The notes: generated from the letters alone by a model not told the origin. A stretch of 64,000 nt of DNA from Abiotrophia defectiva ATCC 49176 (GCF_037041345.1 NZ_CP146287.1:933501-997500); one strand, 5' to 3'. Shown: positions 52,337 through 62,072, numbered from the stretch's first letter. Program-made: numbers and translations.

Positions 52337-53965
52337 ATGAAACACTTGACTAAGCAATTGTTAGTTGGCTGTTTAGGATTAATTTTTCTTGTCAACTATA
52401 TGGGCCAAAGTGTCGCTGCACGCCCACCTATTTTAGATGCTTCCTCTGAGGTAAGTTCTAATGAGGAAAGTTCTAAAGCAAGTGAGGGAGGTTCATTGAT
52501 ATCTGAAGAGTCTGAGCGTATGACCTTCCCTGAATTACAGGATAAGCTAGAGCAAGCGCGACAAAAGGTTTTAAGTGTTAAACTTACAGCAAAGACCTCT
52601 CGAAAAACTAAGGAGTTTTCTGTGCCAAGTGAAGATGCCTATATAGCCTGGAACAAATTTGAAGCCAGTGATGACCAGAAGAGTGAGCCGATTCTTTCCT
52701 TTAATCATGAAGAATTCAATTTGGCTGGCATACTTAAATTTGAGTATTACTTGACTAAGAAAGCTCAAGATGACTATCTTTTGTATACGAAATCAGAGGC
52801 TAATCAGAATAGCTATAGGCAGATAACTTACCCCTTTGCCTATGTCAATTACCAGGATATTCTTACGTCCATTATTTTACTTGATGCCCCATACGCTAAG
52901 GTTGAACTTAAAGATTCGAGTTATCATGTCTACATCAGTGACAAGGACCAGTCCTTAACCCACCTTTTCCTCTTTAGTATTGGGCGAGATAAAGTAGGCC
53001 AAGAAAAAAGTAGTCTTGAGCTTGTCATCGACCAGAAGGATTTTAATCTTAAGGGCTTAAACTATTACTATCAAGACGATCAAGAACAGCGGTCCGCAGA
53101 GCTATCGGTAGCAGATATTAATCAAGTCTCCGAGAAAGATCTGACCTTGGCTCCATGGACGCAAGAGGCTGTCTTGGAAGAGGACAGCAGTTCTGATAGG
53201 ACTGAATCAAGTGATGAAACAAGTGAAGCTACTGACTCCAGCCAAAGTCGTGAGTCCTCTCCTAAGGCTAGTCAAATCATGGAAGAAGCATGGCGAGAGC
53301 GGCTACTTTCTTCGGTTTTCATGTCCTTCGAGAAAATTATCCTATCTGATGACAAGACCAATGTCACAGCCTTAGAAGGTGACATGGCCTATGATAAGGT
53401 TGGGCAAATAATTGGTCTTCATTACTTTGGTATTCTAGATCATGGCTATCCTGATGGCCGGTTCGTTGAAATCATCAAGAGCTTGAATGACAAAACCTTT
53501 TATGGGCGTCTCAATACCCAATGGTACACGATATCGACAGCTAAAACAGAGGATATCAAACCAGAATACCAGCGCCTGATGACAGTCTTAGCAGACAAAA
53601 AGCTAACTGAAAAAATGACCGTTGAAGAATCGGAAACAAGTTACTTGTTGAAATTGCAAGGCCATGACCTTGGCCTCCTTGGTGATTTGTCAAGAGACTT
53701 GCTAATGGATTTGACGGAGACAGACTCAAATGAAAGGCAAGGCAAGTTTAGTTTGACTGTAGAGGTTTCTAAAAAGGAACATTATCTCCAATCACTTGAT
53801 TTGAAGGTAGAGACCCAAATAGAAGGGAGCCCCCACATCCAGCATGCTAAAATTTCCTTTAGTCGCCATAATAAGGTCTCAGATATGAAATTTGAGCTTC
53901 CTAGCGAGGCCAAAGATGCTAGACCAATTGAAGAGCTCTCATCTTCTGAAGAATCGAATTGGTAA
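52337..53965 (+). CDS. Secreted protein of unknown function, possibly two-domain LolA/LppX-like
   Basis: 542 residues, AAGGAGG upstream. Signal peptide about 1-28 (ending SVAA), no lipobox and no LPXTG, so released or held non-covalently. Two halves (about 60-280 and 315-525) are joined by a Ser/Glu/Asp linker (about 285-310, DSSSDRTESSDETSEA). Each half opens with a long helix (FPELQDKLEQARQKVLSVKL; MEEAWRERLLSSVFMSFEKI) then alternating strands, with HVYISDKDQSL and TSYLLKLQGHDL in comparable places. This resembles LolA/LppX half-barrels by eye only. I do not recognise the family. Confidence 0.6.
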   Translation: MKHLTKQLLVGCLGLIFLVNYMGQSVAARPPILDASSEVSSNEESSKASEGGSLISEESERMTFPELQDKLEQARQKVLSVKLTAKTSRKTKEFSVPSEDAYIAWNKFEASDDQKSEPILSFNHEEFNLAGILKFEYYLTKKAQDDYLLYTKSEANQNSYRQITYPFAYVNYQDILTSIILLDAPYAKVELKDSSYHVYISDKDQSLTHLFLFSIGRDKVGQEKSSLELVIDQKDFNLKGLNYYYQDDQEQRSAELSVADINQVSEKDLTLAPWTQEAVLEEDSSSDRTESSDETSEATDSSQSRESSPKASQIMEEAWRERLLSSVFMSFEKIILSDDKTNVTALEGDMAYDKVGQIIGLHYFGILDHGYPDGRFVEIIKSLNDKTFYGRLNTQWYTISTAKTEDIKPEYQRLMTVLADKKLTEKMTVEESETSYLLKLQGHDLGLLGDLSRDLLMDLTETDSNERQGKFSLTVEVSKKEHYLQSLDLKVETQIEGSPHIQHAKISFSRHNKVSDMKFELPSEAKDARPIEELSSSEESNW

Positions 53966-53999
53966 GTTTGTATAAATAGTTTTCAGACTTTAGTGAAAG

Positions 54000-54008
54000 T
54001 GCTATAAT
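54000..54008 (+). promoter_or_regulatory. Extended -10 promoter of nfeD-floA
   Basis: TGCTATAAT, 31 bases before the GTG start; GAGAGGAGG lies in between. Confidence 0.6.
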
Positions 54009-54039
54009 AGACTTAGAAACTTGAGAGGAGGAATAACTC

Positions 54040-54654
54040 GTGTATCTACTTATCTTGTTGGGGGTTGCTTTTGCGACGGCCACGCTCTTCTTCAAGCAGA
54101 AGTTGCCGACAGCACTTTTAGCATTAGCTTCCTTTGCTTGGTATTTTGAAGCTTGGCAGTCTGATGGACTCTTACCCTTTATCATTTTCTCAGTTGGGGT
54201 AGTCATGGTCATCTTAGAGTTCTACTTACCACAAACAGGTTTTGCAGGCCTTATTGGCTCAGTTGTCATGGGCTTGGTACTCCAATACCATACACAGAAT
54301 TGGCAAGAGACCTGGCTCTTACTCTTCGGGATTGGACTTGTCAGTGTGACAGTCTTCTTCGTCCTATTGAAGTTTGGCCTTTCTATTAAGGTCAATGAAG
54401 CCTTAATTCTAGATGCGCAGATTAACTCTCATGCTCGAGGAAGACAAGGAGACCAGGCAGCTAGTGCTGATCACCCGCTCATTGGCCACCCAGGACATGC
54501 TATTTCAGATTTGAAGCCGGTTGGTAAAGTCGAAGTAGATGGCCAGGTCTATGAAGCGCGGAGTGCCCACAACTTTATTAGTCAAGGGGCGACGGTTGCG
54601 GTGCAGGCTGTTAGCCAAGGGACACTTGTTGTTAGAAAAGGAGGAGAAGCATAA
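54040..54654 (+). CDS. Short-form NfeD membrane protein
   Basis: 204 residues, GTG start after GAGAGGAGGAA. Four to five hydrophobic helices (1-125; [20 protein letters not shown] is the NfeD signature) and a C-terminal OB-like domain (about 145-204: [33 protein letters not shown]). It lacks the N-terminal serine protease of long NfeD. NfeD proteins are genetically tied to flotillins. Its stop overlaps the floA start. Confidence 0.92.
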   Translation: MYLLILLGVAFATATLFFKQKLPTALLALASFAWYFEAWQSDGLLPFIIFSVGVVMVILEFYLPQTGFAGLIGSVVMGLVLQYHTQNWQETWLLLFGIGLVSVTVFFVLLKFGLSIKVNEALILDAQINSHARGRQGDQAASADHPLIGHPGHAISDLKPVGKVEVDGQVYEARSAHNFISQGATVAVQAVSQGTLVVRKGGEA

Positions 54655-55646
54655 TGAATGGATGGATTCCATTAGGTTTATTAATTATCGTCTTATTAGT
54701 ACTGATTAGCCTCTTCTTCCGCTTTGTACCAGTAGGTTTATGGATTACCGCCTACTTCTCTGGTGTTAAAGTGGGGATTGGGAATTTAATCGGGATGCGT
54801 TTGCGGCGGGTTGTGCCAAAAATGATTATTAACCCAATGATTAAGGCAACCAAAGCAGGCTTAGTCATTAATACAAATGAACTTGAAGCCCACTATTTAG
54901 CAGGTGGGAATGTCAACATGGTCATTGATGCCTTAATTGCGGCTCAACGTGCCAATATTGACTTGGAATTCGAACAAGCAGCTGCTATTGATTTGGCAGG
55001 GCGTAACGTTTTTGAAGCCGTTCAAGTATCGGTTAACCCTAAGGTAATTGAAACCCCAATTATTGCGGGTGTCGCTATGGACGGGATTGAAGTTAAGGCC
55101 AAAGCTAAAGTGACCGTACGTGCCAATATCGAACGTTTAGTCGGGGGTGCTGGTGAAGAAACCATCATTGCCCGTGTTGGTGAAGGGATTGTTACGACCG
55201 TAGGTAGTGCCGCTAAGCACTCCATTGTCCTAGAGAACCCAGACTCTATTTCCCAAACTGTTTTACGTAAAGGTTTAGACTCAGGGACTGCCTTTGAGAT
55301 TCTATCCATTGATATTGCGGACGTTGATGTGGGCCGTAACATCGGGGCTAAATTGCAAGCTGACCAAGCTGTAGCAGACAAGAAGATTGCTCAAGCTAAG
55401 GCTGAAGAACGTCGTGCCTTCGCGGTTGCCCAAGAACAAGAAATGTTGGCCGAAGTACAACGCATGCGTGCTAAAGTGGTTGAAGCAGAATCTGAAGTGC
55501 CATTAGCTATTGCCGAAGCTTTCCGTAAAGGCAACCTAGGCATTCATGATTACTATCAATTACAAAATATCCAAGCCGATACTGCCATGCGTGAATCCAT
55601 TGCTAAGGATGAAAAACCAGCCGGCGACACAGTGATTTCTGAATAG
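54654..55646 (+). CDS. floA: Flotillin-like protein FloA
   Basis: 330 residues, YqfA/FloA family. N-terminal hydrophobic hairpin (about 4-45), SPHF-like domain, coiled coil rich in Ala/Glu/Lys (about 235-285: [20 protein letters not shown]). Scaffolds functional membrane microdomains. The one-base overlap with nfeD shows coupling. Confidence 0.96.
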   Translation: MNGWIPLGLLIIVLLVLISLFFRFVPVGLWITAYFSGVKVGIGNLIGMRLRRVVPKMIINPMIKATKAGLVINTNELEAHYLAGGNVNMVIDALIAAQRANIDLEFEQAAAIDLAGRNVFEAVQVSVNPKVIETPIIAGVAMDGIEVKAKAKVTVRANIERLVGGAGEETIIARVGEGIVTTVGSAAKHSIVLENPDSISQTVLRKGLDSGTAFEILSIDIADVDVGRNIGAKLQADQAVADKKIAQAKAEERRAFAVAQEQEMLAEVQRMRAKVVEAESEVPLAIAEAFRKGNLGIHDYYQLQNIQADTAMRESIAKDEKPAGDTVISE

Positions 55647-55680
55647 GACACTTAAGTCATGATGAAAGGGGAGTTAACCA

Positions 55681-56262
55681 ATGAGAGGCTATATCTTTTT
55701 GCTGATTTTCCTTGCGTCTTTCCTCATCCCTAAAATTCGGGACATGATTCGTGATAATGCGGCGGGCAAGCAAGCAAGATTCCGCCAGAACCCAATGCCA
55801 CAAGTAGACCCTCAGTATTCACTAAGAAATCTGTCAGCTCAATTGAATGTGCTCATGGCTGCAGCACAGGATCCTAATCTCACTGATCAGGAGAGAGCCT
55901 CATTAGAAGATAAGATTGATTATCTTAACCAAGAATTAGACCAAGCTCTAGGTGCTGAGGAAATTGAGGCTGATAATCTCTTACAAGCAAAAGGCGAAGC
56001 GGGACAGTCTATGTTGGACGAGGTTGAGTTTGATCAGGCTCAAGCTCAAATGGAAGCGTCCTTGGCTGATCGGTGGGGTGTCAGTGACCAAGATTGGTCC
56101 TTAGCCGAATCTGATACAGATGCCATTCAACTTGAACGTATAGGTGCTTCTAATCACCACCATACAGGGCCTGGTTCTAAACTCACCAAGCTCAATCGCA
56201 AGACCCTTAAGGATGCGGTTATTTATAGTGAGATTCTCAAACCAAAGTATCAATCTAAATGA
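55681..56262 (+). CDS. Hypothetical membrane-anchored coiled-coil protein in the floA operon
   Basis: 193 residues, AAGGGGAG upstream. One N-terminal hydrophobic helix (GYIFLLIFLASFLIPKI), a short basic stretch, then an acidic helical body (about 40-140; heptads DKIDYLNQELDQALGAEEIE) and a basic C terminus (KLTKLNRKTLKDAVIYSEIL). I do not recognise the family. It lies 34 bases after floA and before a terminator, so it is the third gene of that operon and a candidate partner of FloA or NfeD. Confidence 0.7.
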   Translation: MRGYIFLLIFLASFLIPKIRDMIRDNAAGKQARFRQNPMPQVDPQYSLRNLSAQLNVLMAAAQDPNLTDQERASLEDKIDYLNQELDQALGAEEIEADNLLQAKGEAGQSMLDEVEFDQAQAQMEASLADRWGVSDQDWSLAESDTDAIQLERIGASNHHHTGPGSKLTKLNRKTLKDAVIYSEILKPKYQSK

Positions 56263-56271
56263 TATGGAATG

Positions 56272-56300
56272 GAGGTAGGAAGTGATTCCTGCCTCTTTTT
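56272..56300 (+). terminator. Terminator of the nfeD-floA operon
   Basis: GAGGTAGGA (56272-56280) pairs with TCCTGCCTC (56287-56295, one G-T), then T residues. Confidence 0.85.
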
Positions 56301-56400
56301 GTGTATAGTTAGACACAAAATAATCAGGAAACTTGCTTTTATTGCCTAAAGTGCTAGGATGAAAGTAGGATTACTGTGTCCAGAAAAGAGGGATGACTAA

Positions 56401-57663
56401 ATGTCAGATTTTAAACAGTATATTAAGAATATCGGCCATGTTGATTTTGAGCTCCAACCTCTCAATGAGGTAGATATTGCAGTTATGGTCGAAATGGTCT
56501 ATCTCAAGTTAGATGATTATGTCAGTCATGTTATATCCGAATCAAAAGCCATTTCTGTGATGGATTTTTACCAGCAATTTGCGCAAGACAAAAAAGAAAT
56601 TCAAGAGGAAAATCCTTTCTTAATTTCCAAGGGGCGTCTTGAGGTAGCCAAGGCCGCAGCCCAAGCATCACGCTATCGTAATATTCAGATTTTCGGCTTT
56701 CAATCCGACTTAGACCTCAAGTTAGAGAAGCAGTTTGCGGCGGCAACCTTCTATATTCCGGAAGTTAATACCTATTTGGTAGTCTTCCGTGGGACAGATG
56801 AAACGATTGTGGGTTGGAAGGAAGACTTCAATATGAGCCACCAAACCCAGGTGCCGGCTCAGGATGCTGCTAGAGAATACCTGACCAAAGTCATGACTGA
56901 ATTTGATGGGCAATATATTATAGCCGGTCACTCCAAAGGAGCCAACTTAGCAATTTATGCCGCTAGTCAACTTGATAAAAAGCTACAGAATCAAGTGTCG
57001 GCCATTTATGCTTATGACGGGCCGGGTTACCAAAGGGATTTTCTAGAGACAGAGGGCTATTTGGCCATTGAGTCCAAGATTCATGCCTTCCAGCCAGAGG
57101 ATGCGGTGGTCAGTCAGATTCTCTTCCATACAGTTCAAGCCAAGGTGGTCGCCTGCAAAGGCATTAGCATGATGCAACACCTGCTAGAGAACTGGCAAAT
57201 CGATAAGATAAGTTTCAAGGAAGTAGAGTCGGTAACCCCAGGGAGTCAGCGTCTTCAAGCTACCCTTGGTCAATGGGTTGACCAGCATTCTGCCCAAGAG
57301 TTAGAAGAATTCTTCGGTGCCATATTTGGCATTATTGAGGCTACAGGTATTGAAACCTTGAATGAGATAGGCGACAATTTCCTCATGTTTCTTATCTCGC
57401 TACAACGTGAAATCCGTGATACAGAGGATAGTGACTTGCTAAAAGAAGGATTCGCTCAGCTCCAAGCCATCTATAAGGAGCAGGGGGATGAAACAAATGC
57501 CAACTTCTTGGAAGTCGTTCAAGGCAAGATAGATAGTGCCACAAGCTTCATCAAGGACCTAGTTCCTGACGCCCTATTGCCAGGTAAATCTGAAAATAAG
57601 CAAGTAGAAGAAGAAGGGGACCCACAAGCCAAAAGTGAGGAAACAGAGCATGGCGCGATTTGA
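56401..57663 (+). CDS. Mbeg1-like (DUF2974) alpha/beta hydrolase
   Basis: 420 residues, no signal peptide. The hydrolase core spans about 20-260: FRGTDETIVGWKEDFNMS, nucleophile elbow AGHSKGANLAIYAA (Ser178), YAYDGPGY, FQPEDAVVSQI. The GHSKG spelling (Lys after Ser) and the lipase-3-like FRGTDE motif define the Mbeg1/DUF2974 group, predicted lipases or esterases of unknown substrate. The C-terminal 150 residues are helical and end in an acidic tail. The 3' end overlaps the AMP-binding gene by 14 bases. Confidence 0.87.
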   Translation: MSDFKQYIKNIGHVDFELQPLNEVDIAVMVEMVYLKLDDYVSHVISESKAISVMDFYQQFAQDKKEIQEENPFLISKGRLEVAKAAAQASRYRNIQIFGFQSDLDLKLEKQFAAATFYIPEVNTYLVVFRGTDETIVGWKEDFNMSHQTQVPAQDAAREYLTKVMTEFDGQYIIAGHSKGANLAIYAASQLDKKLQNQVSAIYAYDGPGYQRDFLETEGYLAIESKIHAFQPEDAVVSQILFHTVQAKVVACKGISMMQHLLENWQIDKISFKEVESVTPGSQRLQATLGQWVDQHSAQELEEFFGAIFGIIEATGIETLNEIGDNFLMFLISLQREIRDTEDSDLLKEGFAQLQAIYKEQGDETNANFLEVVQGKIDSATSFIKDLVPDALLPGKSENKQVEEEGDPQAKSEETEHGAI

Positions 57664-59176
57664 TTATGAGCCTCTCAATCTCTATGATAACTTTGCGACT
57701 GCTAGTCGCAAATGGCCTCGTGTTCCCATTTATTTTGATCAGACTTTAGCTGCTTTCCCGGAATTAGGTCTTGAAACTAGCTATCAGGATGCTTTAAAAT
57801 CCATTGATCGACGTGCTAAGCAGTTAGCCAGATTAGGTATTAAGGCTGGGACTATGGTCATGGTCTATAAGGCGCCTGCTTTTGACACCTATCTTTTAGC
57901 GCTTGCCTTGACTAAACTTGGTGCGGTACCAGTTATGGTGTCCTATCACTTAGGAGCTGAGGTTATTAAGGTCTTCGGCCAAAGACTGGGGCAAGGACAT
58001 GCCTTAATTTACGACCAGAAAACGGCTAAAAATGTGTCACAACTTGCCACTCCAAATGGCTCAAGTTACTTAAGTCTTGACTCTATACTAGATGCGAAAG
58101 AAGTAAATGAGCTTGAGTCAACTAAGTTCGATTTAGATGCTATTGCCTATATGACCCATACATCGGGCACAACTGGAATTCCAAAGCTTATCTGTCACTC
58201 TTGCTCTAGCATGGGCTGGCGGACCCTCTGGCAGAAGCGGGTCTTAGACCTGATGCAAGAGAGAAAACTCTGTAGTTTTTTGGTTAGTCCTGTGCATTCA
58301 CGTTTCAATATTGGGGTTTCTAGCCTTATGTCCTTGGGCTTTCCCATGATGCCGCTATCGAATCCTGACCTATCTTCAGTGGAGGCTGCTTTCAGAGCAC
58401 ACCCACCTTATGCAGTGGAAACTCATCCTAATCATTTTGTTCAGTGGCGTGGTCTAGCACAGGGCCATCCGGACCTCTTTAAGGAAACTAAGTACTTCCA
58501 TTCGACTTTTGATGCCATTAATGGCGATACCATGGCTTCATTCTTGAAGGCAGCTAAGGCTAACCATCCTGTCTTCCTACAGGTCTACGGACAAAGTGAA
58601 TGTGGGCCTATGATTTTAAGAGCCCATCGCTTAAGAAGCTTAGCTAATCTCGAAGCCAGAGACATGGGACTAGGCCTAGGCGACTTAACCGAGGCCAGAA
58701 TATGTGATGCTGAGGGTAATCCTGTCAAGCAAGGCCAACCAGGACATATCCAACTCTATTCCAAGGGCAGGGCGCTAACTTACTATCAAGAAGAAGAGCG
58801 ATTTGCTGAAAATGTCTATGGTGACTGGTGGGATAGCAGCGACTACGGTTATATAGATCAGCGGGGCCATCTCTATCTCCAAGATCGCCAAGTCGATCTA
58901 GTTGAGGATCTACCAAGTACACTTGCATTAGAGGATGTTCTTTTGGATAAACTGGATTTTTTGGCTGAAGTGGTCATTATTAGAGACCCAAAGGGCTATG
59001 CACAGCCGGTTATTGCAGTCAACGGTGGCATGACCATGGATTGGCAAGCATGGTGGGAAGTGACCGCGGATATGCCTCACCTCAACCAAGCAATTATCTT
59101 GGAGTGGGGAGAGATTCCACGAACCGCAACCATGAAGGTCCAACGGCTAGCGCTTAGCCAACAGATATTTAGTTGA
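57650..59176 (+). CDS. AMP-binding acyl-CoA synthetase/ligase
   Basis: 508 residues from the ATG at 57650, behind GTGAGG; it overlaps the hydrolase gene by 14 bases. ANL-superfamily motifs: HTSGTTGIPKLICHS (A3, about 170-185), VYGQSECGP (A5), DWWDSSDYGYIDQRGHLYLQ (A7), DRQVD (A8 hinge) and the catalytic Lys in IPRTATMKVQR (A10). It should adenylate a carboxylic acid and pass it to CoA or another thiol. The substrate is unknown; the adjacent hydrolase suggests a fatty or ester-derived acid. No carrier protein is visible. Confidence 0.87.
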   Translation: MARFDYEPLNLYDNFATASRKWPRVPIYFDQTLAAFPELGLETSYQDALKSIDRRAKQLARLGIKAGTMVMVYKAPAFDTYLLALALTKLGAVPVMVSYHLGAEVIKVFGQRLGQGHALIYDQKTAKNVSQLATPNGSSYLSLDSILDAKEVNELESTKFDLDAIAYMTHTSGTTGIPKLICHSCSSMGWRTLWQKRVLDLMQERKLCSFLVSPVHSRFNIGVSSLMSLGFPMMPLSNPDLSSVEAAFRAHPPYAVETHPNHFVQWRGLAQGHPDLFKETKYFHSTFDAINGDTMASFLKAAKANHPVFLQVYGQSECGPMILRAHRLRSLANLEARDMGLGLGDLTEARICDAEGNPVKQGQPGHIQLYSKGRALTYYQEEERFAENVYGDWWDSSDYGYIDQRGHLYLQDRQVDLVEDLPSTLALEDVLLDKLDFLAEVVIIRDPKGYAQPVIAVNGGMTMDWQAWWEVTADMPHLNQAIILEWGEIPRTATMKVQRLALSQQIFS

Positions 59177-59192
59177 GCAATTCGAGATATAG

Positions 59193-59226
59193 AGCAAGGT
59201 TTGACATAACTTAGGCCTTGCTTTTT
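59193..59226 (+). terminator. Possible terminator after the ligase gene
   Basis: AGCAAGG (59193-59199) pairs with CCTTGCT (59216-59222) across a 16-base loop, followed by TTTTTC. The 3' arm overlaps the proposed rpsB -35. Confidence 0.6.
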
Positions 59227-59246
59227 CTTATGAGATGGTGTATATT
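59218..59246 (+). promoter_or_regulatory. Probable rpsB promoter
   Basis: -35 TTGCTT, 17-bp spacer, -10 TATATT (59241-59246). A TTGACA at 59201-59206 has no -10 at the right distance. Confidence 0.5.
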
Positions 59247-59256
59247 ATATAAGGTT

Positions 59257-59345
59257 GCATCACCTGATGCACCAATTCGCACGTTCGTTGATAGTGAGGA
59301 CGGTGCTTGGGTAACCAAGTTTCCTTGCTAGGTGACACGTTCGGA
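59257..59345 (+). promoter_or_regulatory. Structured rpsB leader, candidate autoregulatory element
   Basis: GCATC/GATGC hairpin (59257-59270), CTTGG-GTAA-CCAAG hairpin with a GNRA-type loop (59306-59319), and two copies of CACGTTCG (59280-59287, 59336-59343). Such leaders upstream of rpsB often serve S2 feedback, but this one is recognised only by position and structure. Confidence 0.5.
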
Positions 59346-59377
59346 GGAAAAATATTAAACCAAATGGAGGTATAGAA

Positions 59378-60142
59378 ATGTCAGTAATTTCTATGAAGCA
59401 ATTATTAGAAGCTGGTGTACACTTCGGTCACCAGACTCGTCGTTGGAACCCTAAGATGAAGCGTTACATCTTTACAGAACGTAACGGTATCTACATCATC
59501 GACTTACAAAAAACCGTTAAATTAGTTGACGAAGCATACAACTACATGCGTGAAGCAGCAGCTGACGGCGGTGTAGTACTCTTCGTTGGTACTAAGAAAC
59601 AAGCTCAAAAAGCTGTTGAAGAACACGCAGTACGTTCAGGTCAATACTACATCAACCACCGTTGGCTGGGTGGTCTCTTGACTAACTGGGACACTATCCA
59701 AGGCCGTATCCGTCGCTTGAAAGCTATCGAAAAAATGGCTGAAGACGGGACCTTCGAAGTACTTCCTAAGAAAGAAGTTATCGAAATCCGTAAGGAACAA
59801 GAGCGTTTAGAGAAATTCTTAGGCGGGATCAAAGACATGCCAAGAATTCCAGATGTTATCTTCATCGTGGACCCACGTAAAGAGCGCATCGCGGTTCAAG
59901 AAGCTCAAAAATTAAACATCCCAATCGTTGCTATGGTCGACACTAACTGTGACCCAGATGAAATCGACGTAGTAATCCCATCTAACGATGACGCTATCCG
60001 CGCTATCAGCTTAATCGCTGGTGCTATGGCTGACGCTGTTATCGAAAGCAACCAAGGGGTTGTAGAAGCTGTCGCTGAAGAATCAACTGACAAAGCCTTC
60101 TTCGACAACTTGTTTGAATCAAACGAAGGCCAAGAAGCCTAA
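59378..60142 (+). CDS. rpsB: 30S ribosomal protein uS2
   Basis: 254 residues. [20 protein letters not shown] start, [14 protein letters not shown], and [19 protein letters not shown], with an acidic C terminus ending EGQEA. AAATGGAGG ribosome site. Followed by a hairpin with T run and then tsf, so tsf may be expressed partly by readthrough. Confidence 0.98.
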   Translation: MSVISMKQLLEAGVHFGHQTRRWNPKMKRYIFTERNGIYIIDLQKTVKLVDEAYNYMREAAADGGVVLFVGTKKQAQKAVEEHAVRSGQYYINHRWLGGLLTNWDTIQGRIRRLKAIEKMAEDGTFEVLPKKEVIEIRKEQERLEKFLGGIKDMPRIPDVIFIVDPRKERIAVQEAQKLNIPIVAMVDTNCDPDEIDVVIPSNDDAIRAISLIAGAMADAVIESNQGVVEAVAEESTDKAFFDNLFESNEGQEA

Positions 60143-60168
60143 GCGTTACTTAACTTAGTATAAGCATG

Positions 60169-60236
60169 AACTGTCTTAATTCAGGAGGATAACCATAGGC
60201 TCAAGGCTAGGGACCTGTGTTGAGACAGTTTTTTAT
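60169..60236 (+). terminator. Hairpin with T run between rpsB and tsf
   Basis: AACTGTCTTAA (60169-60179) pairs with TTGAGACAGTT (60220-60230, one G-T) around a 40-base loop and is followed by TTTT. It lies 26 bases before the tsf start and could act as an attenuator setting the S2 to EF-Ts ratio. Confidence 0.65.
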
Positions 60237-60261
60237 AAGACCTGAGGAGGAAACATACAAA

Positions 60262-61143
60262 ATGGCAAACATTACTGCAAAATTAGTAAAAGAATTACGC
60301 GACATGACTGGCGTCGGTATGATGGACGCTAAAAAAGCTTTAGTTGAAGTTGAAGGCGACATCGACAAAGCGGTAGACTTTTTGCGTGAAAAAGGTTTAG
60401 CTAAAGCTGCTAAAAAAGCTGACCGTATCGCAGCTGAAGGGGTTACTGCTACTTATGTAGACGGCAACACTGCTGCCTTAATCGAATTGAACTCTGAAAC
60501 TGACTTCGTTGCTAAGAACGACAAGTTCCAAGCTTTAGTAGCAACTGTTGTTAAAGCTATTGCTGAAGCAAAACCAGCTACTATGGAAGAAGCTTTAGCT
60601 GTTAAAGTTGGCGACAAGACAATCGAAGAATTAATCTTAGAGGGTACAACCGTTATCGGTGAAAAGCTTTCTCTTCGTCGTTTCGAAGTATTGTCTAAAG
60701 CTGATGGCGATGCTTTCGGTGAATACCTCCACATGGGTGGCCGTATTGGTGTCTTAACTGTTATCGAAGGTTCTGACGATTCTGTGGCTGCTAAAGACGT
60801 TGCCATGCACGTTGCAGCGATCAACCCACGTTACGTAAGCCGTGAAGATGTATCTGAAGAAGACTACAAACACGAAGAAAAGATCCAAACCGAAATCGCC
60901 CTCAACGAAGGCAAACCAGCTAACATCGTTGAGAAAATGATTAAAGGTCGTATGAACAAATACTTAGCTGAAATCAGCTTAACTGAACAAGCATTCGTTA
61001 AGAATCCTGACCAAACAGTAGCTGAATTCGTAGCTTCTAAGGGCGGCAAAGTGAAAACTTTTGTCCGTTATGAAGTCGGCGAAGGTATGGAAAAACGTCA
61101 AGATAACTTTGCAGACGAAGTGGCTGCCCAAATGGGTAAATAA
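60262..61143 (+). CDS. tsf: Elongation factor Ts
   Basis: 293 residues from the ATG at 60262 behind GAGGAGGAAAC; the frame upstream is leader. N-terminal UBA-like domain ([20 protein letters not shown]), TDFVAKND and the C-terminal FVRYEVGEG. Exchanges GDP on EF-Tu. Codon use is visibly that of a highly expressed gene (GAA, AAA, GCT). Confidence 0.98.
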   Translation: MANITAKLVKELRDMTGVGMMDAKKALVEVEGDIDKAVDFLREKGLAKAAKKADRIAAEGVTATYVDGNTAALIELNSETDFVAKNDKFQALVATVVKAIAEAKPATMEEALAVKVGDKTIEELILEGTTVIGEKLSLRRFEVLSKADGDAFGEYLHMGGRIGVLTVIEGSDDSVAAKDVAMHVAAINPRYVSREDVSEEDYKHEEKIQTEIALNEGKPANIVEKMIKGRMNKYLAEISLTEQAFVKNPDQTVAEFVASKGGKVKTFVRYEVGEGMEKRQDNFADEVAAQMGK

Positions 61144-61160
61144 GCTCGTCTAATTGACTA

Positions 61161-61186
61161 AGCCCCAAGTGATTGGGGCTTTTTCT
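61161..61186 (+). terminator. Terminator after tsf
   Basis: AGCCCCAA (61161-61168), loop GTGA, TTGGGGCT (61173-61180), T run. Confidence 0.9.
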
Positions 61187-61230
61187 GAAAAACGGACTCT
61201 TCAGGCAAATCAAGGTAAGGAGTAAGGAAA

Positions 61231-61953
61231 ATGGTAGAACCGAAATACAAACGTGTCGTCTTGAAATTAAGCGGCGAAGCCATGGCTGGACAATCTGGCT
61301 TTGGTATTGATCCAGCAACCATCAAAGAAATGGTCAAGGAAATTAAAGAAGTTCACGCCCTAGGCGTAGAAATCGCTATTATTGTCGGTGGTGGCAATAT
61401 TTGGCGAGGGATTACAGGGGCTGAGATGGGCATGGAACGGGCGCAAGCTGACTACATGGGCATGTTAGCGACTGTTATGAACTCCTTAGCCCTACAAGAT
61501 GTTCTGGAGAACAATGGCGTGCCAACTCGGGTTCAAACCTCAATCGATATGCGCCAAATTGCGGAACCATTTATCCGTCGTCGTGCTATCCGCCACTTAG
61601 AAAAGGGCCGCGTGGTTATCTTTGCAGCAGGTACCGGGAACCCTTACTTCTCAACTGATACTCTAGCCGCTTTGCGCGCTGCGGAAGTGAACGCAGACGT
61701 TATCTTGATGGCTAAGAACAATGTGGATGGTGTCTACGATGCTGATCCACGCCAGGATGCCAATGCAACTAAGTTCGACAACTTGTCCCACTTAGATGTT
61801 ATTGCTAAGGGTCTAAAGGTTATGGACTCTACCGCTAGCTCGCTCAGCATGGATAACGATATTCCATTGGTTGTCTTCAACTTGAATGAACCTGGTAACA
61901 TTCGTCGGGTAGTTTTGGGTGAATCCATCGGGACGGTCGTTGGCGGCAAATAA
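61231..61953 (+). CDS. pyrH: UMP kinase
   Basis: 240 residues, amino acid kinase fold: [43 protein letters not shown] and [14 protein letters not shown]. Makes UDP from UMP; normally GTP-activated and UTP-inhibited. AAGGAGTAAGG upstream. Confidence 0.97.
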   Translation: MVEPKYKRVVLKLSGEAMAGQSGFGIDPATIKEMVKEIKEVHALGVEIAIIVGGGNIWRGITGAEMGMERAQADYMGMLATVMNSLALQDVLENNGVPTRVQTSIDMRQIAEPFIRRRAIRHLEKGRVVIFAAGTGNPYFSTDTLAALRAAEVNADVILMAKNNVDGVYDADPRQDANATKFDNLSHLDVIAKGLKVMDSTASSLSMDNDIPLVVFNLNEPGNIRRVVLGESIGTVVGGK

Positions 61954-61962
61954 TGATTTTTA

Positions 61963-61996
61963 AGAGCGTCTCCTAGTCTCTGGGGCGCTCTTTTTG
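61963..61996 (+). terminator. Terminator after pyrH
   Basis: AGAGCGTCTC (61963-61972) with GGGGCGCTCT (61982-61991), two G-T pairs, then T run. Confidence 0.85.
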
Positions 61997-62030
61997 GATA
62001 AAATAGGCTATACTCAAGCTTGATTAAATA

Positions 62031-62039
62031 TGCTATAAT
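62031..62039 (+). promoter_or_regulatory. Extended -10 promoter of frr
   Basis: TGCTATAAT, 33 bases before the start; no good -35. Confidence 0.6.
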
Positions 62040-62072
62040 AAGTTAGTACAAAATATGCAGGAGGCTGTCTCA

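Noticed and set aside
60181-60245. GGAGGATAACCATAG as a micro-gene with an ATA start between rpsB and tsf
   Set aside because: ATA starts are very rare, the frame gives 16 residues without a pattern, and the region is better explained as the loop of the hairpin.
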